64,000 nucleotides of DNA from an uncultured Clostridium sp. Its GTDB lineage: Bacteria; Bacillota; Clostridia; Lachnospirales; Lachnospiraceae. Under the pieces are notes generated by a model. The model saw only the letters and a list, made by a program, of their open reading frames with translations. It made no database searches and was not told the origin of the DNA. The position numbers were made by a program, and so were the translations under genes. The DNA lies in NCBI GenBank assembly GCA_947178445.1, contig CAMWYJ010000003.1, positions 62,001-126,000 of the forward strand, given 5' to 3'. The first letter of the stretch is position 1, and every line of letters begins with the position of its first letter. Below, piece by piece: positions 53,726 to 63,663 of this stretch.

Positions 53726-54883
53726 TTACTCCATAATCTCTCCGGTATCTACATTCACCTTCCGCACATTGATACCATTTACTTCTACACTGTCGTTGAC
53801 CTCAATCATTATGTATTGTCTACCGTCAATCATCCTTGTCTCCACAAGATCTGTCCGCTCCGGCTTTACCTTGATGACCACATCCGGCATCTTAATATCA
53901 AAGCTTCTTGTACTTGCCACAGTTGCTGCTGCAAATTTCGGCTGTTCTTCGTTGCACACAATACTGTCAAATGCGGTCTCAAAGGTCTCAATTGCCTCTG
54001 CTTTTACCCCACTGTCCTCTAACAGCTTTTTCATCTCAAACTTGTCCAATTCCGGTGGTTCCGGAGCATCCTTACGAACCTCCACATACTCATTCAGATT
54101 TTCATGTATGGTTTTTACTGTCTCAAAATCACACTGCTCCCCAAGTGTATTTTCGATAATATCCTGAAAGGTTTCCTGCTGTGCTTTGTAAGACAGCGGA
54201 GCGCCGCAGCCCAGTGTCTGGTCAATAAAATCCTCCTGCATCTGCTCTGAATTCTTCGTATAATAAAGCAGACTGTGTATGTCTGTATTTCTGTCATTAA
54301 AAGCAGGAAACAGGAACCCATGTACCGGAGAAGTTACCACCCAGTCTCTCGTTCTGCTTTCAATCACATTGTTTTTCTCATTATAAGCAAGTCCAGCCTC
54401 TGTAAGCTTTACCGGACATATACTGCAAAGTATATAATCATACACATAATCCGAAGCATCTTCATTTTCTATACCATCCGCAGTCCGTCCAGGGACATCA
54501 TATGCCGCATAAATCAAAATGATATAATAGTTTTCGGGATAATTATAGGTCGTAATGACCTTATCATAAAACGCTTCTAATAGCTGGTTATCCTCCAGTT
54601 TGGAGTTTTTGAAACGCAGAAGAAATTCCTGTGTGCCGCCTTCTTTCTCCTGCTCCATTGGAAATTCCATATTCAGCAGATTCTTCCCAAGTGTGCCGGA
54701 CAATGTATTCTTAAAAATCGTAAAATATTTAAAATTTTCCTCCTCGGTCAAGGTCAGAAATGTCTGGGCAAGCTCTGATTTCTTATTTTTTTCTCCATCC
54801 ACATAGCAGCCGCAGATTCTCGTAATTGTACAATGTTCCGGGCTAAATTGTTTTTTTATTTCATTTATCTCTTTTTTATTCAT
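53726..54883 (-). CDS. DUF4317 family protein
   Basis: A 385-residue soluble protein beginning MNKKEINEIKKQFSPEHCTI, with CGCYVDGEKNKK and a central DVPGRTADGIENEDASDYVY; I recognise these as DUF4317, found in Clostridia. AAAGGAGAAAACAA precedes the ATG. It heads a probable operon DUF4317-DUF815-radical SAM. Function unknown. Confidence 0.85.
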   Translation of the reverse strand: MNKKEINEIKKQFSPEHCTITRICGCYVDGEKNKKSELAQTFLTLTEEENFKYFTIFKNTLSGTLGKNLLNMEFPMEQEKEGGTQEFLLRFKNSKLEDNQLLEAFYDKVITTYNYPENYYIILIYAAYDVPGRTADGIENEDASDYVYDYILCSICPVKLTEAGLAYNEKNNVIESRTRDWVVTSPVHGFLFPAFNDRNTDIHSLLYYTKNSEQMQEDFIDQTLGCGAPLSYKAQQETFQDIIENTLGEQCDFETVKTIHENLNEYVEVRKDAPEPPELDKFEMKKLLEDSGVKAEAIETFETAFDSIVCNEEQPKFAAATVASTRSFDIKMPDVVIKVKPERTDLVETRMIDGRQYIMIEVNDSVEVNGINVRKVNVDTGEIME

Positions 54884-55105
54884 TTGTTTTCTCCTTTGCT
54901 TTCATATCCAAGGCTATACCAATTCATTTATCACATAATTATATAGGTTTTCGACTACCACGTTTTTATATTATATGCTGTTTCTATTTGTTTATCAACA
55001 AAATTATGAAAGGGAAATACCACTTAATCAAATATTCACTTGCTTCTACACATTATACATGATAAATTAGGCTAAAAGGGGCTTTAATATGAAAGGAGAA
55101 TTTTT

Positions 55106-56215
55106 ATGATTACAAAAGTTAACCCATTTGCACAGATATATGAAGCACTACGTGGATTTACGGAACCGGATGCCTTCTATAATCTAAGGAAACAGTCAAC
55201 CGGAAGTAAAATTGCTTTCTCACTTATCATCAGTGTGCTGGCAGCGCTTATGATTTGCGGATTTACTGTTTTTGAGGTCATCACTGACAAAGAACTAGAA
55301 AGCACTTTAGCAACCCTGCCAGCCTTCTCCTATGTAGACGGTGAGTTTTTTTGCGAACAGACCTACGCAATTCCTGCACAAAACAAATATCTGATACTCA
55401 ATTCAGAGATTGAAAAATGGGATGTGACAATTCTTGAACAGCAGACACTTGGGAATACCAAGCAGGGTTATCAAGATTTCCAGAATGCATTAAACGATTC
55501 TAGCATTACAGATGTTATGCTTATCAGTAAAACAAACATGGTATCTTATAAAAAATATACCGGACAGTTTTCCGAAATGACCTTATCCGAACTTTTCAAT
55601 ATGTTTGGAATAACTGCTTTTTCCAAACAGGGAATTATTGATGGATACAAAGGATTTACCATCAAAGTGGGATTGCTATGCTCTCTTTTTGTATTTCCAT
55701 ACCAATGGGTCAAATTATTCTTTGTGTCACTAATACTAGCATTAATCGCACTTATCATCAATGCTGTCTGCAGTTCTAAAGAACAATTTCCTACCTTATA
55801 TTGGATTTCTTTCTATATGCAGAGCATCATTCTACTTATTAAAATCATTGGTGATTCTTTTCTAAATTTGGGCAGTTTTTCATTAACAATCGCCTGCTTC
55901 TTATTTTACATTTGTATGATGTACCGCACTTTAAAAAGTGGTGAACCGATTGCAAAAACTGCAACTTCTTACAACATCAATGAGGATTTAGACGATTTTC
56001 TGCAAGACCCTTACACTACACCGGAGGCAATGAAATCACCATTTGACACACAGGATGCAGATGCACACCCAACTCCACATGACAATGATACAGGCTTTGA
56101 TTCGCAAAACATAGACACCTTCAGCAATACAGGTTACAGCAATCCTTCCGCAAATTCTACATCAGAAAATACAGAGTCTTCTTCCGGTTTATCACTTAAA
56201 CTAAAAGATGATTAA
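55106..56215 (+). CDS. Polytopic membrane protein (DUF1189-like)
   Basis: A 369-residue protein. Hydrophobic segments lie at about 33-55, 190-235 (two passes) and 240-275 (two passes), with a roughly 130-residue loop between the first and second that is probably outside the cell. The last 85 residues are hydrophilic, rich in Asp, Ser, Asn and Thr. The topology resembles DUF1189 membrane proteins, but I am not sure of the family. AAAGGAGAATTTTT precedes the ATG, and a terminator follows. Function unknown. Confidence 0.75.
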   Translation: MITKVNPFAQIYEALRGFTEPDAFYNLRKQSTGSKIAFSLIISVLAALMICGFTVFEVITDKELESTLATLPAFSYVDGEFFCEQTYAIPAQNKYLILNSEIEKWDVTILEQQTLGNTKQGYQDFQNALNDSSITDVMLISKTNMVSYKKYTGQFSEMTLSELFNMFGITAFSKQGIIDGYKGFTIKVGLLCSLFVFPYQWVKLFFVSLILALIALIINAVCSSKEQFPTLYWISFYMQSIILLIKIIGDSFLNLGSFSLTIACFLFYICMMYRTLKSGEPIAKTATSYNINEDLDDFLQDPYTTPEAMKSPFDTQDADAHPTPHDNDTGFDSQNIDTFSNTGYSNPSANSTSENTESSSGLSLKLKDD

Positions 56216-56232
56216 TATCTATGATTATGAAA

Positions 56233-56269
56233 GGGGACTATCGCATTAAGCGAAGCCCCCTCTTTTTCT
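56233..56269 (+). terminator. Intrinsic terminator of the membrane protein gene
   Basis: GGGG-A-CT-A-TCGC/GCGA-A-G-CCCC stem followed by TCTTTTTCTT, starting 17 bases after the stop codon. Confidence 0.75.
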
Positions 56270-56346
56270 TCTCCTGTTCACCTTATCTTCATATGCTGCA
56301 ACACCTTGATGACACATCACCCATAGCAGCAACACCAAAAAGAGCA

Positions 56347-57576
56347 TTATCCTTCAAAATAAGACACATATAAAACTTTATACCTGCTTCCCGGAAACAG
56401 ATACTCAAACAAGTCCACAAAATAATCATCGGTCATGCTTGCCATAAAATCCACTACCATCTGCTCATCCTCTGTTTCCTCCAAATACTTATCATATCCG
56501 TAACTTGCTGTATTTTCCTTCACAAATTCAATATGATGCTTGTAGATAATTGAACTGGTATCTCCGGCTTTCATATCTGCCAACAACCGTTCGTACATCA
56601 TATGAAACATAGGACGAATCTTTTCCGCATAGGTTTTTTCAACCGTTTCATTAAAATAAATTTTTTCGTAATTTTCTTTCTTTGTGGCTTTGATTGCCTT
56701 ATAATATTCATCATCCATGACAATACAGTCCCTGCCATAGCTGTTTTCCACAATATTCACAATCAGATTATTAATAATCTCCGGATTACTCTTTCCGAAT
56801 GCCTGTTCCTCAAAGATACTGTCATCCGAAATTAAATTTGCCCTTTTTGCGTCCTGGCGGTCTTTTCCCAGATATGCAATCATGTCACAAATCCGAACCA
56901 CACAGGCTTCCATCGTATATGGCACCAGACCGCCAATTTCTTTCTCATCTATATAGCATGCCGCATACTTAGCATCAAACTGCTTAAAATCCTCAATCGG
57001 CATCGGACGATACTCCTGCATCGCAAACTCCCCATTATGACATAATATTCCATCCAGTGTCTGTAGACTTACATTCCGGTTCAAAATATCATCCAATACT
57101 CTGACACTATGTACATTATGATTGAAAAATCTGCCCGTATGCTCCTGCAGGCATTCGCTTAAATACCGTTCTCCGGCATGTCCAAAAGGTGTATGTCCAA
57201 TATCATGTCCCAGCGAAATCGCCTCAATCAGGTCTACATTAAGCCCTAATAGGGAACCGATATTCCTGGCAATCCGTGAAACAAGCTGGACATGCAGGGC
57301 ACGTCTTGTAATATCATCGTTTTTATAAAATGAAAACACCTGTGTCTTATCTGCATATCGGTTGTAATAAGGTGTATGCAAAATTTTCTCAATGTCCCTG
57401 ACGTATGCCGGACGCAACAATTTATTTCTGTCCCAGTCCATCTTTCTGCGAACAGCATCTTCATCCCTTGTCCGATATGGATTCTTTACACCATTTTCCC
57501 GGTCTTTTTTTATACGCTCCTGTAATTCACCTGATAAATCATTATATTTCTTTCTTCCCTGTTCCATGTGTTCCAT
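56347..57576 (-). CDS. dGTP triphosphohydrolase-like HD protein
   Basis: A 409-residue HD-domain phosphohydrolase of the dGTPase/SAMHD1 group. Metal ligands are expected in DDITRRALHVQLVSRIA, SLGHDIGHTPFGHAGE and the distal ICDMIAYLGKD. The N-terminal NRYADKTQVFSF precedes them as in dGTPases. It should remove triphosphate from dNTPs, helping control nucleotide pools, although substrate range varies in the family. It follows the alpha/beta hydrolase by 32 bases. Confidence 0.9.
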   Translation of the reverse strand: MEHMEQGRKKYNDLSGELQERIKKDRENGVKNPYRTRDEDAVRRKMDWDRNKLLRPAYVRDIEKILHTPYYNRYADKTQVFSFYKNDDITRRALHVQLVSRIARNIGSLLGLNVDLIEAISLGHDIGHTPFGHAGERYLSECLQEHTGRFFNHNVHSVRVLDDILNRNVSLQTLDGILCHNGEFAMQEYRPMPIEDFKQFDAKYAACYIDEKEIGGLVPYTMEACVVRICDMIAYLGKDRQDAKRANLISDDSIFEEQAFGKSNPEIINNLIVNIVENSYGRDCIVMDDEYYKAIKATKKENYEKIYFNETVEKTYAEKIRPMFHMMYERLLADMKAGDTSSIIYKHHIEFVKENTASYGYDKYLEETEDEQMVVDFMASMTDDYFVDLFEYLFPGSRYKVLYVSYFEG

Positions 57577-57608
57577 GCTATTCTCTATCCTGTTCTACAA
57601 AATCAATG

Positions 57609-58613
57609 CTATTTCACATAAGAATTTACAAACTCAAACGTCTTATTATAATAATTATCCGGTTCCGCATATCTGCAATCCTCATGGATTCCGGAAGAAA
57701 TCGTTAGCAGCTCATGAGGAGAAGCGATTGCTTCATTTAGCTCATTTGTCATGATTTCTGTTGCATAAGTATCATTGCCTCCATGGATCAACAAAATCGG
57801 AACGCTTGTCTTCGCAACCTGCTTTGTGGCATCTGCCTCCTTCAAAGTATAGCCGGCCCATACCTTCATAACGGGATTTATCATATTGAGGAACGGAAAT
57901 ACTGGTTTTCCCTCATATCTAATCTCATACTCCGCTTTTACAACCTCCCATGCAGAGGTATATGCACCTTCCGCAACAATCGCCTTAATTGAGGTTTTAA
58001 TTGGCTCACCAGAAAGCATAAGCGCTGCATCTGCTCCCATGTCCACACCGTGAATCACAACCTTCGAGGATGGATTTTCTTCTAATATGACATCAATCCA
58101 GTTAATAACATCTAAGCGGTCCAGCCAGCCCATTCCGATAAAGGAACCTTCACTTTCACCGCTCGCCCGCAGATCCGGCATCAGTATATTATAGCCTTCC
58201 TCTGCATAGTGCATTGCAATATCATAGATATCTGCCATACTGCCATTATATCCATGTAAAATAACCGCCCATTGGTCACTGCTTTCATTTATTACAATCT
58301 TGCGTGCCACCAGAATATGCTTATCATCTGCTGTTAATGTAATCTTTTCTCTCTTTACGCTCTTCAGCCATTCTGCAACTTTGTCATCTTCTTTTGATTT
58401 GTTTGCCGCCGTGCCTGCAGCAGCTGTCATTTTCTCTGTTGATTGTCTGGCGCCATTTCTTCCCCGAATCATAAGGCTTCTGGAAAGCAAAACGCCAACC
58501 ACTGCTGTCACAATCCCAACTACAACTGCAATTTTAAAGATTGTCCATATACCTTCAAATATATCTCCGATAATCCAGCCAATTGAGATTTTCGTTTTTC
58601 CATTCTCCTCCAT
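57609..58613 (-). CDS. Membrane-anchored alpha/beta hydrolase with Asp at the nucleophile position
   Basis: A 334-residue protein with one N-terminal membrane helix (about 22-45) and an alpha/beta hydrolase domain outside. The oxyanion region is VILHGYNGSMADIYD and the later acid/base residues lie in HGGNDTYAT (Asp) and SSGIHEDCRY (His). The nucleophile elbow reads HGVDMGADAAL, so residue 191 is Asp where relatives have Ser (GxSMG). The codon is GAC. It might be an Asp-nucleophile enzyme or an inactive homologue. Start at 58613 has GAGGAGGAAAAG; it overlaps nothing and follows aroD by 32 bases. Confidence 0.85.
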   Translation of the reverse strand: MEENGKTKISIGWIIGDIFEGIWTIFKIAVVVGIVTAVVGVLLSRSLMIRGRNGARQSTEKMTAAAGTAANKSKEDDKVAEWLKSVKREKITLTADDKHILVARKIVINESSDQWAVILHGYNGSMADIYDIAMHYAEEGYNILMPDLRASGESEGSFIGMGWLDRLDVINWIDVILEENPSSKVVIHGVDMGADAALMLSGEPIKTSIKAIVAEGAYTSAWEVVKAEYEIRYEGKPVFPFLNMINPVMKVWAGYTLKEADATKQVAKTSVPILLIHGGNDTYATEIMTNELNEAIASPHELLTISSGIHEDCRYAEPDNYYNKTFEFVNSYVK

Positions 58614-58645
58614 CTTTTCCTCCTCAAATTTAATATACCGTATTT

Positions 58646-59419
58646 TTATCCCTGTAAGTTTTTGTGTATAATCTCTAAAACATGTTTGGCATCTGAAAGC
58701 TCTAATTGCCCTGGTGCAGAACACTGCGAAACCGCTGCAAATGTCAGTGCAGAACCAAAAATTTCCCCAGATAACCTTGTGATTCCACCGATTCCTGCCA
58801 TTGACATTGTAATAACAGGCTTTGTTCCACCATGTTCATAATAGGCTACCGTTGCTGACAACAAATGGATTACATCTCTCTCACTTTGCGGCATCACTGC
58901 TATTTTCGGAATATCTGCCCCCGTCTTATCCATATACTCTAACCGGGCTACAAGATCCTCTGTGGACGGTGTCAGATTAAAATCATGATTGCTTGCTACA
59001 ACATACACTTTGTTCTTGTGTGCAATTTCACACATTTCCTGAAGCAAACCATCCTCCATATACGCTTCTATATCAATTAAATCTATGTAACCACTTGAAC
59101 AAACTACTTCACATAACTGCCTGTATTGTTCCACCTCGATATCCTTTTCTCCACCCTCCCGCTTGCTCCGGAATGTAAACAAAAGAACAATATCACCTAT
59201 TATCATTCTTATTCTTTGAAGCAGGGATAATATTTCATTCCAATCTGTCACATGCTCAAACCAGTCAATCCGAAGTTCTATACAGTCCGGCTTCTTAGCC
59301 GCTATATTTCGGATATTTTCTATCACATCCTCTGCTGTTTTTGCAATAACCGGAACACAAATTTTGGGCATTCCTGCCCCAATTTCAATTCCCCGTATAC
59401 GAATTGTTTCTATCTTCAT
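58646..59419 (-). CDS. aroD: Type I 3-dehydroquinate dehydratase
   Basis: A 257-residue class I DHQ dehydratase of the shikimate pathway, forming a Schiff base with 3-dehydroquinate and removing water. The Schiff-base lysine is K172 in PKIAVMP, the general acid-base H145 in SNHDF, and the substrate-binding E48/R50 (ELRIDWFEH), R84 and R215 are present. Length and residue spacing match the Salmonella enzyme closely. It is not beside other aro genes here. Confidence 0.96.
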   Translation of the reverse strand: MKIETIRIRGIEIGAGMPKICVPVIAKTAEDVIENIRNIAAKKPDCIELRIDWFEHVTDWNEILSLLQRIRMIIGDIVLLFTFRSKREGGEKDIEVEQYRQLCEVVCSSGYIDLIDIEAYMEDGLLQEMCEIAHKNKVYVVASNHDFNLTPSTEDLVARLEYMDKTGADIPKIAVMPQSERDVIHLLSATVAYYEHGGTKPVITMSMAGIGGITRLSGEIFGSALTFAAVSQCSAPGQLELSDAKHVLEIIHKNLQG

Positions 59420-59487
59420 ATCATTTTCTTCCTGTTCTTTTTCATTATACCATTTGCAAGAGTCTCCCCGATAAACTGGAAATAATT

Positions 59488-60129
59488 TTATACATATCCC
59501 AAAATATCTTGTGGTCTTTCAGCAATAAACGTTGCCCCTGCCTTTATTAATTCGTCATAACTCCCATATCCAAACAATACACCTAAGGAATCCAACCCAT
59601 TTTCTTTTGCACCTATAATATCATGTTCTCTGTCACCAATCATGATTGCGGAAGATTTCTCAAATATATTACAGCTTTCCAATGCATATTTTATGATATC
59701 AGCCTTTTTATTCCGGGTTTCATCCATCGTAGCTCCTGCAACAAAGTCGAAATAATCATACAGATTGAAATGCTTTAAAATCTCAATCGCAAAAGATTCC
59801 GGTTTTGATGTTGCCACAATAAGCGACTTTCCCTGCTCCTTTAACTGCATTAGCAAATCTGTAATCCCGTCATATACTTCATTTTCATATAAGCCCTGCT
59901 TCTTAAAATACTCCCGATAATACGAAACTGCAAGCTCGCTCTTTTCACCGGAAAATCCATAAAACATCTCAAAAGAATCCCGCAAAGGAGGTCCTATAAA
60001 TTTATATAATGATGTCCGGTCCTCTACATTTATATCAAATTTTTGAAGGGAATACATTACAGAATTTGTAATTCCAAGTCCCGGGTCAGTTATCGTTCCA
60101 TCCAAATCAAAAAGTAAATGGTTATACAT
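59488..60129 (-). CDS. HAD hydrolase, phosphoglycolate phosphatase-like
   Basis: A 213-residue HAD protein with motif I LFDLDGTITDPGLGITNSV, motif II VATSKPESFAIEIL and motif IV MIGDREHDIIGAKENG. This subgroup covers phosphoglycolate and other phosphate-ester phosphatases; the substrate is open. GCGGAGGCAAATTG precedes the ATG at 60129; the longer frame to 60216 lacks support. Confidence 0.88.
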   Translation of the reverse strand: MYNHLLFDLDGTITDPGLGITNSVMYSLQKFDINVEDRTSLYKFIGPPLRDSFEMFYGFSGEKSELAVSYYREYFKKQGLYENEVYDGITDLLMQLKEQGKSLIVATSKPESFAIEILKHFNLYDYFDFVAGATMDETRNKKADIIKYALESCNIFEKSSAIMIGDREHDIIGAKENGLDSLGVLFGYGSYDELIKAGATFIAERPQDILGYV

Positions 60130-60263
60130 CAATTTGCCTCCGCACATATTCCAACTTATCTTTTTTAAGTCGACACGACCAAATATACTCCTAAATATTG
60201 TATCATATATCATCAAAAAAGGCTATTTCTTCATAAAGTCTTAAGAAATAACCTTCGTATAAT

Positions 60264-60551
60264 TCATATGTTTAAACCTAATCCGCCTTCAGCAGTTTCT
60301 CCACCGCCATCTTCCCCCAAATGTCTTTTTTCCATTTTATCTATAGCCTGATTAATCTGTTCTATCATCGATTCTGTAATATTTGTAGTCTCTCCATAAT
60401 TCAAATAAGCCAGTATTGTCAACATTTCAGACTCACTATCTGCATAATAGCCAGTACCTTCCTGCTCCATATTTCCAACATTTTTAACAAGCTCCAACAT
60501 TTTGTTTGGCAGCATTCTGTAATCCCATGGCCCTACTTTCTGTTCTAACAT
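60264..60551 (-). CDS. Small hypothetical protein (95 residues)
   Basis: Begins MLEQKVGPWDYRMLPNKMLE and ends in an acidic glycine-rich tail (GEDGGGETAEGGLGLNI). Middle part is helical, without a signal peptide. GAGGAGAATGATAAA precedes the ATG. No family recognised. The 331-base gap to its right is AT-rich and holds only the cyclase promoter and repeat D copy 4. Confidence 0.7.
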   Translation of the reverse strand: MLEQKVGPWDYRMLPNKMLELVKNVGNMEQEGTGYYADSESEMLTILAYLNYGETTNITESMIEQINQAIDKMEKRHLGEDGGGETAEGGLGLNI

Positions 60552-60783
60552 TTTATCATTCTCCTCATTTTTTCTTTATTTCTTTCCAGCTACACTGTTC
60601 AAAAACATATAATTACATCTGTCTGCAACCTAAAAAAGAGTATATCACATCTAATCCAGAAATCATAGACAAACTCCTTACACCTCATTATTTTGTTCCT
60701 TTTCACTCTTCTATTATAAATTTTCCTGTCTACTTTGGCAATCAAAAGCCTCTGCTTATTGTGTCTAACAATAAGTCCAAGAG

Positions 60784-60812
60784 TTGTCACACCAGAAAAA
60801 ATATAGTATAGT
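60784..60812 (+). promoter_or_regulatory. Promoter of the class III cyclase gene
   Basis: TTGTCA, 17 bases, TATAGT. The predicted start near 60819 coincides with the left end of repeat D copy 4, so the RNA begins with the repeat. Confidence 0.7.
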
Positions 60813-60816
60813 GAAG

Positions 60817-60860
60817 ATATTGTACAACGAACGTATGGGAAAACAGCGTTTTGCGCACGG
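60817..60860 (+). repeat. Repeat family D, copy 4: arm in the 5' leader of the cyclase gene
   Basis: ATATTGTACAACGAACGTA-TGGGAAAACAGCGTTTTGC matches the right arm of the element at enolase. It ends 23 bases upstream of the start codon and makes up nearly the whole leader. No second arm is visible. Confidence 0.7.
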
Positions 60861-60882
60861 TTATTTTGCAAAGGAGGAGGGG

Positions 60883-63663
60883 ATGTACTTGCAAAAGCTG
60901 CTAAAAATACTTAAAAAACCTTTTTTTGCAATCGGGATATTGGTGTTGGCGGTTATTTCCCTTGCGGCAGCAAGTGCTTTGCCAAGGTATTCTTATTTGG
61001 TAAGGAGCGGAAAGATACAGTTTGAAGGACCGGAAAATGTAGCAGTTTCTGCCGGAGGCTGGCTGGCGGTGGTGGACAACCACCGCAATATTTTCTGCCT
61101 GAATGAAGATAAAAAGCTGATATATGCGTTGAATGTGGACAGGCTTTCTTATGAAAATGCAGAATTTATGGAAGCAGTATTTGGTGAGGATAATCATTTA
61201 TATTGTCACGTTGCAGTGTACGCAAAGGATGCCTATCTGACAGAATATGAGGTGGTTTTAGAGCTGGATGCTGAAGGGAATATCGTGCGGGAACTGCTGC
61301 GCTATGATTATACCAAATCGGATAATCCACCAAGCCATCAGGTACAGATGACAGGGCTGCGTTATAATGAAGGAAGGATATGTTATCTGTATCGTGAGGA
61401 GGATGGTATAAGGATTCTCGAAACAGACATCCGAAAAACAGAGACAAGGGAAATGTATTTTCTGCCACAGGAGGGATATGCCAAAATCATAAAATGCCAT
61501 GGGTTAAAGGATGGCAGTTGGCTTATTTTGAAAAACAATGGGGAGATTGGTTGGATTTTGCAAAATGGAGAGTATGTATTACATGATAAGGCAGTTTATG
61601 ATATGAGGACAGGGGAAGGAACGTTTCCTTATGATGTATTTGCGATAGGGGAACGGCTTTATATGCTGGCTGGGCAGGAGCATAAAGGGCTATATTTGTG
61701 GAAAAATGAAAGCTGGGAAATGGTACATTCGGCAGAGGAAGCATTTACTGATATGGAAGATGATGTTATTTATCTTCTGGGTATGGGACAGTATGATGAC
61801 AGCCTGATTTTGAATATTAATGAAAACCTATACCTGCTAGATGAGAAGGAAAATCTGCAGTGCTATAATGGAGGCATACCGCTGCCATTTTTTGTAAATG
61901 TTTGTATATGGTTTAAGAAGGTATTGTATGCGTCAGGTCTGGTGCTTTTGCCAATTGCGCTTGTTTTAATAGCTGGCGGCAGAATGCAGTGGCGATTGTC
62001 CGTTTTATCCAGACAGCTTCTCGTAACAGTGCCTGTTGTACTTGTTATGCTGATAGTGACAGCGGGAAGTATGTTTATAAGCATGGCAGATTTGTATTCA
62101 AACGATATTGTGCGGGAGACCATTGCAATTAATGAAATTGCGGCTGCCATGCTCGATGGTGATGCTTTAGACAGAATTAGGAGTTATGAAAGTGTAGATG
62201 ACGGTAGTGTGGAAGGGCTAAATCAGCAGCTCCGGGATTTTGTTAAGAGCAACCGATCGGATTGGAGTAAAAATTATAGTAGTGCTGTTTATGTGCGGAC
62301 ATCCGGTGAGCATTTTGTATTAGCTGCCGACAGTGATGAAACCAATGGATTTATGGTGAAGTCGCTTTCTATGAATATTCCGGTTCATGAAGATTTTTAT
62401 GAAAACTCTCATACCGCTGTAAATGCCATGACATATGGGAAAAATAAAGATAATCTTTTGCTGTTGCTTGAGACACCGATTTATAAGGAGGATGGCAGCT
62501 ATGATGCGTTGATGGTGCTTACTGCCATACAGGAAAGTCTGACAGTTGAGATGATAGAGGCAGGTAAGCATTTGTTAATACATATTGTTATATGGGTTGC
62601 GGTGCTGATTGTGGTAATCAGTCTGCTTTCTGCTTATAATGTGCGTTTCCTGCGACAGGCAAAAAATGTGATATCTCAGATTGCAGGCGGCGATTTTTCC
62701 GTTCGGGTGGAACGGTTTAGCAAGGATGAAGTTGGAGAAATCTGTGCAGGAGTCAATAACATGGCAGACCGGCTCGAGGAATATTTTGAGGAGAAAAATA
62801 AAAATGAGCAGTTTTACTACAAATTTGTTCCTGAAAAATTTCGCGAACTGCTACATAAAGAAAAATTTACAGACCTTGTTTTAGGGGATGCGAGAAGTGA
62901 AGATTTGACAATTTTATTTTGTGATATCCGGGCATTTTCACTAAATTCTGAAATGATGACCACAAAAGAATCCTTTGATTTTGTAAACCGTATTTATGGC
63001 AAGGCAGGACCGATTATCCGGGCACATCATGGATTTGTGGATAAATACATCGGTGATGCGGTAATGGCATTATTTGAATCAGCAGATGATGCGGTAGCAG
63101 CAGGAATCGCTCTTTACCATGAGCTTGTAGAAAATCCTAATGTTGCAAAGGAGCTTAACATTCATGATTTAAATATCGGAATTGGAATCCATTCCGGTAT
63201 GGCAAGAATCGGGATTGTGGGAGAAAAGGAGCGGATGTCCGGGACGGTAATTTCCAATACGGTGAATTTGAGTTCACGTCTGGAATCCCTCACCAAACAG
63301 TATGGAACGGGTATGCTGATTTCCAAAGATACATTAGACCGGATGGAAAACCCGGAAGCACTGACACTCCGATATCTGGGAATGGTGCAGGTTGCCGGTG
63401 TTAATGAAGTAGTTTCCATATATGAGGTATTAAACTGTCTTTTTGGGGATAAACGAAAGAAGCGGGAACAGACCGGACAGGAATTTCGAGAAGCGGTAAG
63501 GCTGTTCCATTCCGGGAAGCTTAAAGAGGCGCTTACTCTATTTCAAGAGGTTGCGGCTGCCGATGATGAAGATTTTGCGGCAAAGCACTATGTGCAGTAT
63601 GTTGAAGCAAGGCTTATGAAAGGAGATATGGAGCATAATGTGTTCCGGTTTGAAAAGAAATAA
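60883..63663 (+). CDS. Membrane class III adenylate/guanylate cyclase
   Basis: A 926-residue protein. One membrane helix at about 12-32, a roughly 300-residue external domain of repeated short strands (propeller-like), then two helices at about 347-372 and 385-412, a second external region, another helix near 565-590, and HAMP at about 595-650. The class III cyclase domain holds both metal aspartates (D681 in FCDIRAF and D725 in YIGDAVMA) and the transition-state N795 and R799 in NTVNLSSRLE. It should produce cAMP or cGMP. The last 90 residues look like a TPR helical tail. Start at 60883 has AAGGAGGAGGGG; a longer frame to 60784 is rejected because it crosses the promoter. Confidence 0.9.
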   Translation: MYLQKLLKILKKPFFAIGILVLAVISLAAASALPRYSYLVRSGKIQFEGPENVAVSAGGWLAVVDNHRNIFCLNEDKKLIYALNVDRLSYENAEFMEAVFGEDNHLYCHVAVYAKDAYLTEYEVVLELDAEGNIVRELLRYDYTKSDNPPSHQVQMTGLRYNEGRICYLYREEDGIRILETDIRKTETREMYFLPQEGYAKIIKCHGLKDGSWLILKNNGEIGWILQNGEYVLHDKAVYDMRTGEGTFPYDVFAIGERLYMLAGQEHKGLYLWKNESWEMVHSAEEAFTDMEDDVIYLLGMGQYDDSLILNINENLYLLDEKENLQCYNGGIPLPFFVNVCIWFKKVLYASGLVLLPIALVLIAGGRMQWRLSVLSRQLLVTVPVVLVMLIVTAGSMFISMADLYSNDIVRETIAINEIAAAMLDGDALDRIRSYESVDDGSVEGLNQQLRDFVKSNRSDWSKNYSSAVYVRTSGEHFVLAADSDETNGFMVKSLSMNIPVHEDFYENSHTAVNAMTYGKNKDNLLLLLETPIYKEDGSYDALMVLTAIQESLTVEMIEAGKHLLIHIVIWVAVLIVVISLLSAYNVRFLRQAKNVISQIAGGDFSVRVERFSKDEVGEICAGVNNMADRLEEYFEEKNKNEQFYYKFVPEKFRELLHKEKFTDLVLGDARSEDLTILFCDIRAFSLNSEMMTTKESFDFVNRIYGKAGPIIRAHHGFVDKYIGDAVMALFESADDAVAAGIALYHELVENPNVAKELNIHDLNIGIGIHSGMARIGIVGEKERMSGTVISNTVNLSSRLESLTKQYGTGMLISKDTLDRMENPEALTLRYLGMVQVAGVNEVVSIYEVLNCLFGDKRKKREQTGQEFREAVRLFHSGKLKEALTLFQEVAAADDEDFAAKHYVQYVEARLMKGDMEHNVFRFEKK

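Noticed and set aside
60784..60882. N-terminal extension of the cyclase frame
   Set aside because: It would start inside the predicted -35 box and read through repeat D; the internal ATG at 60883 has a strong AAGGAGGAGGGG site.
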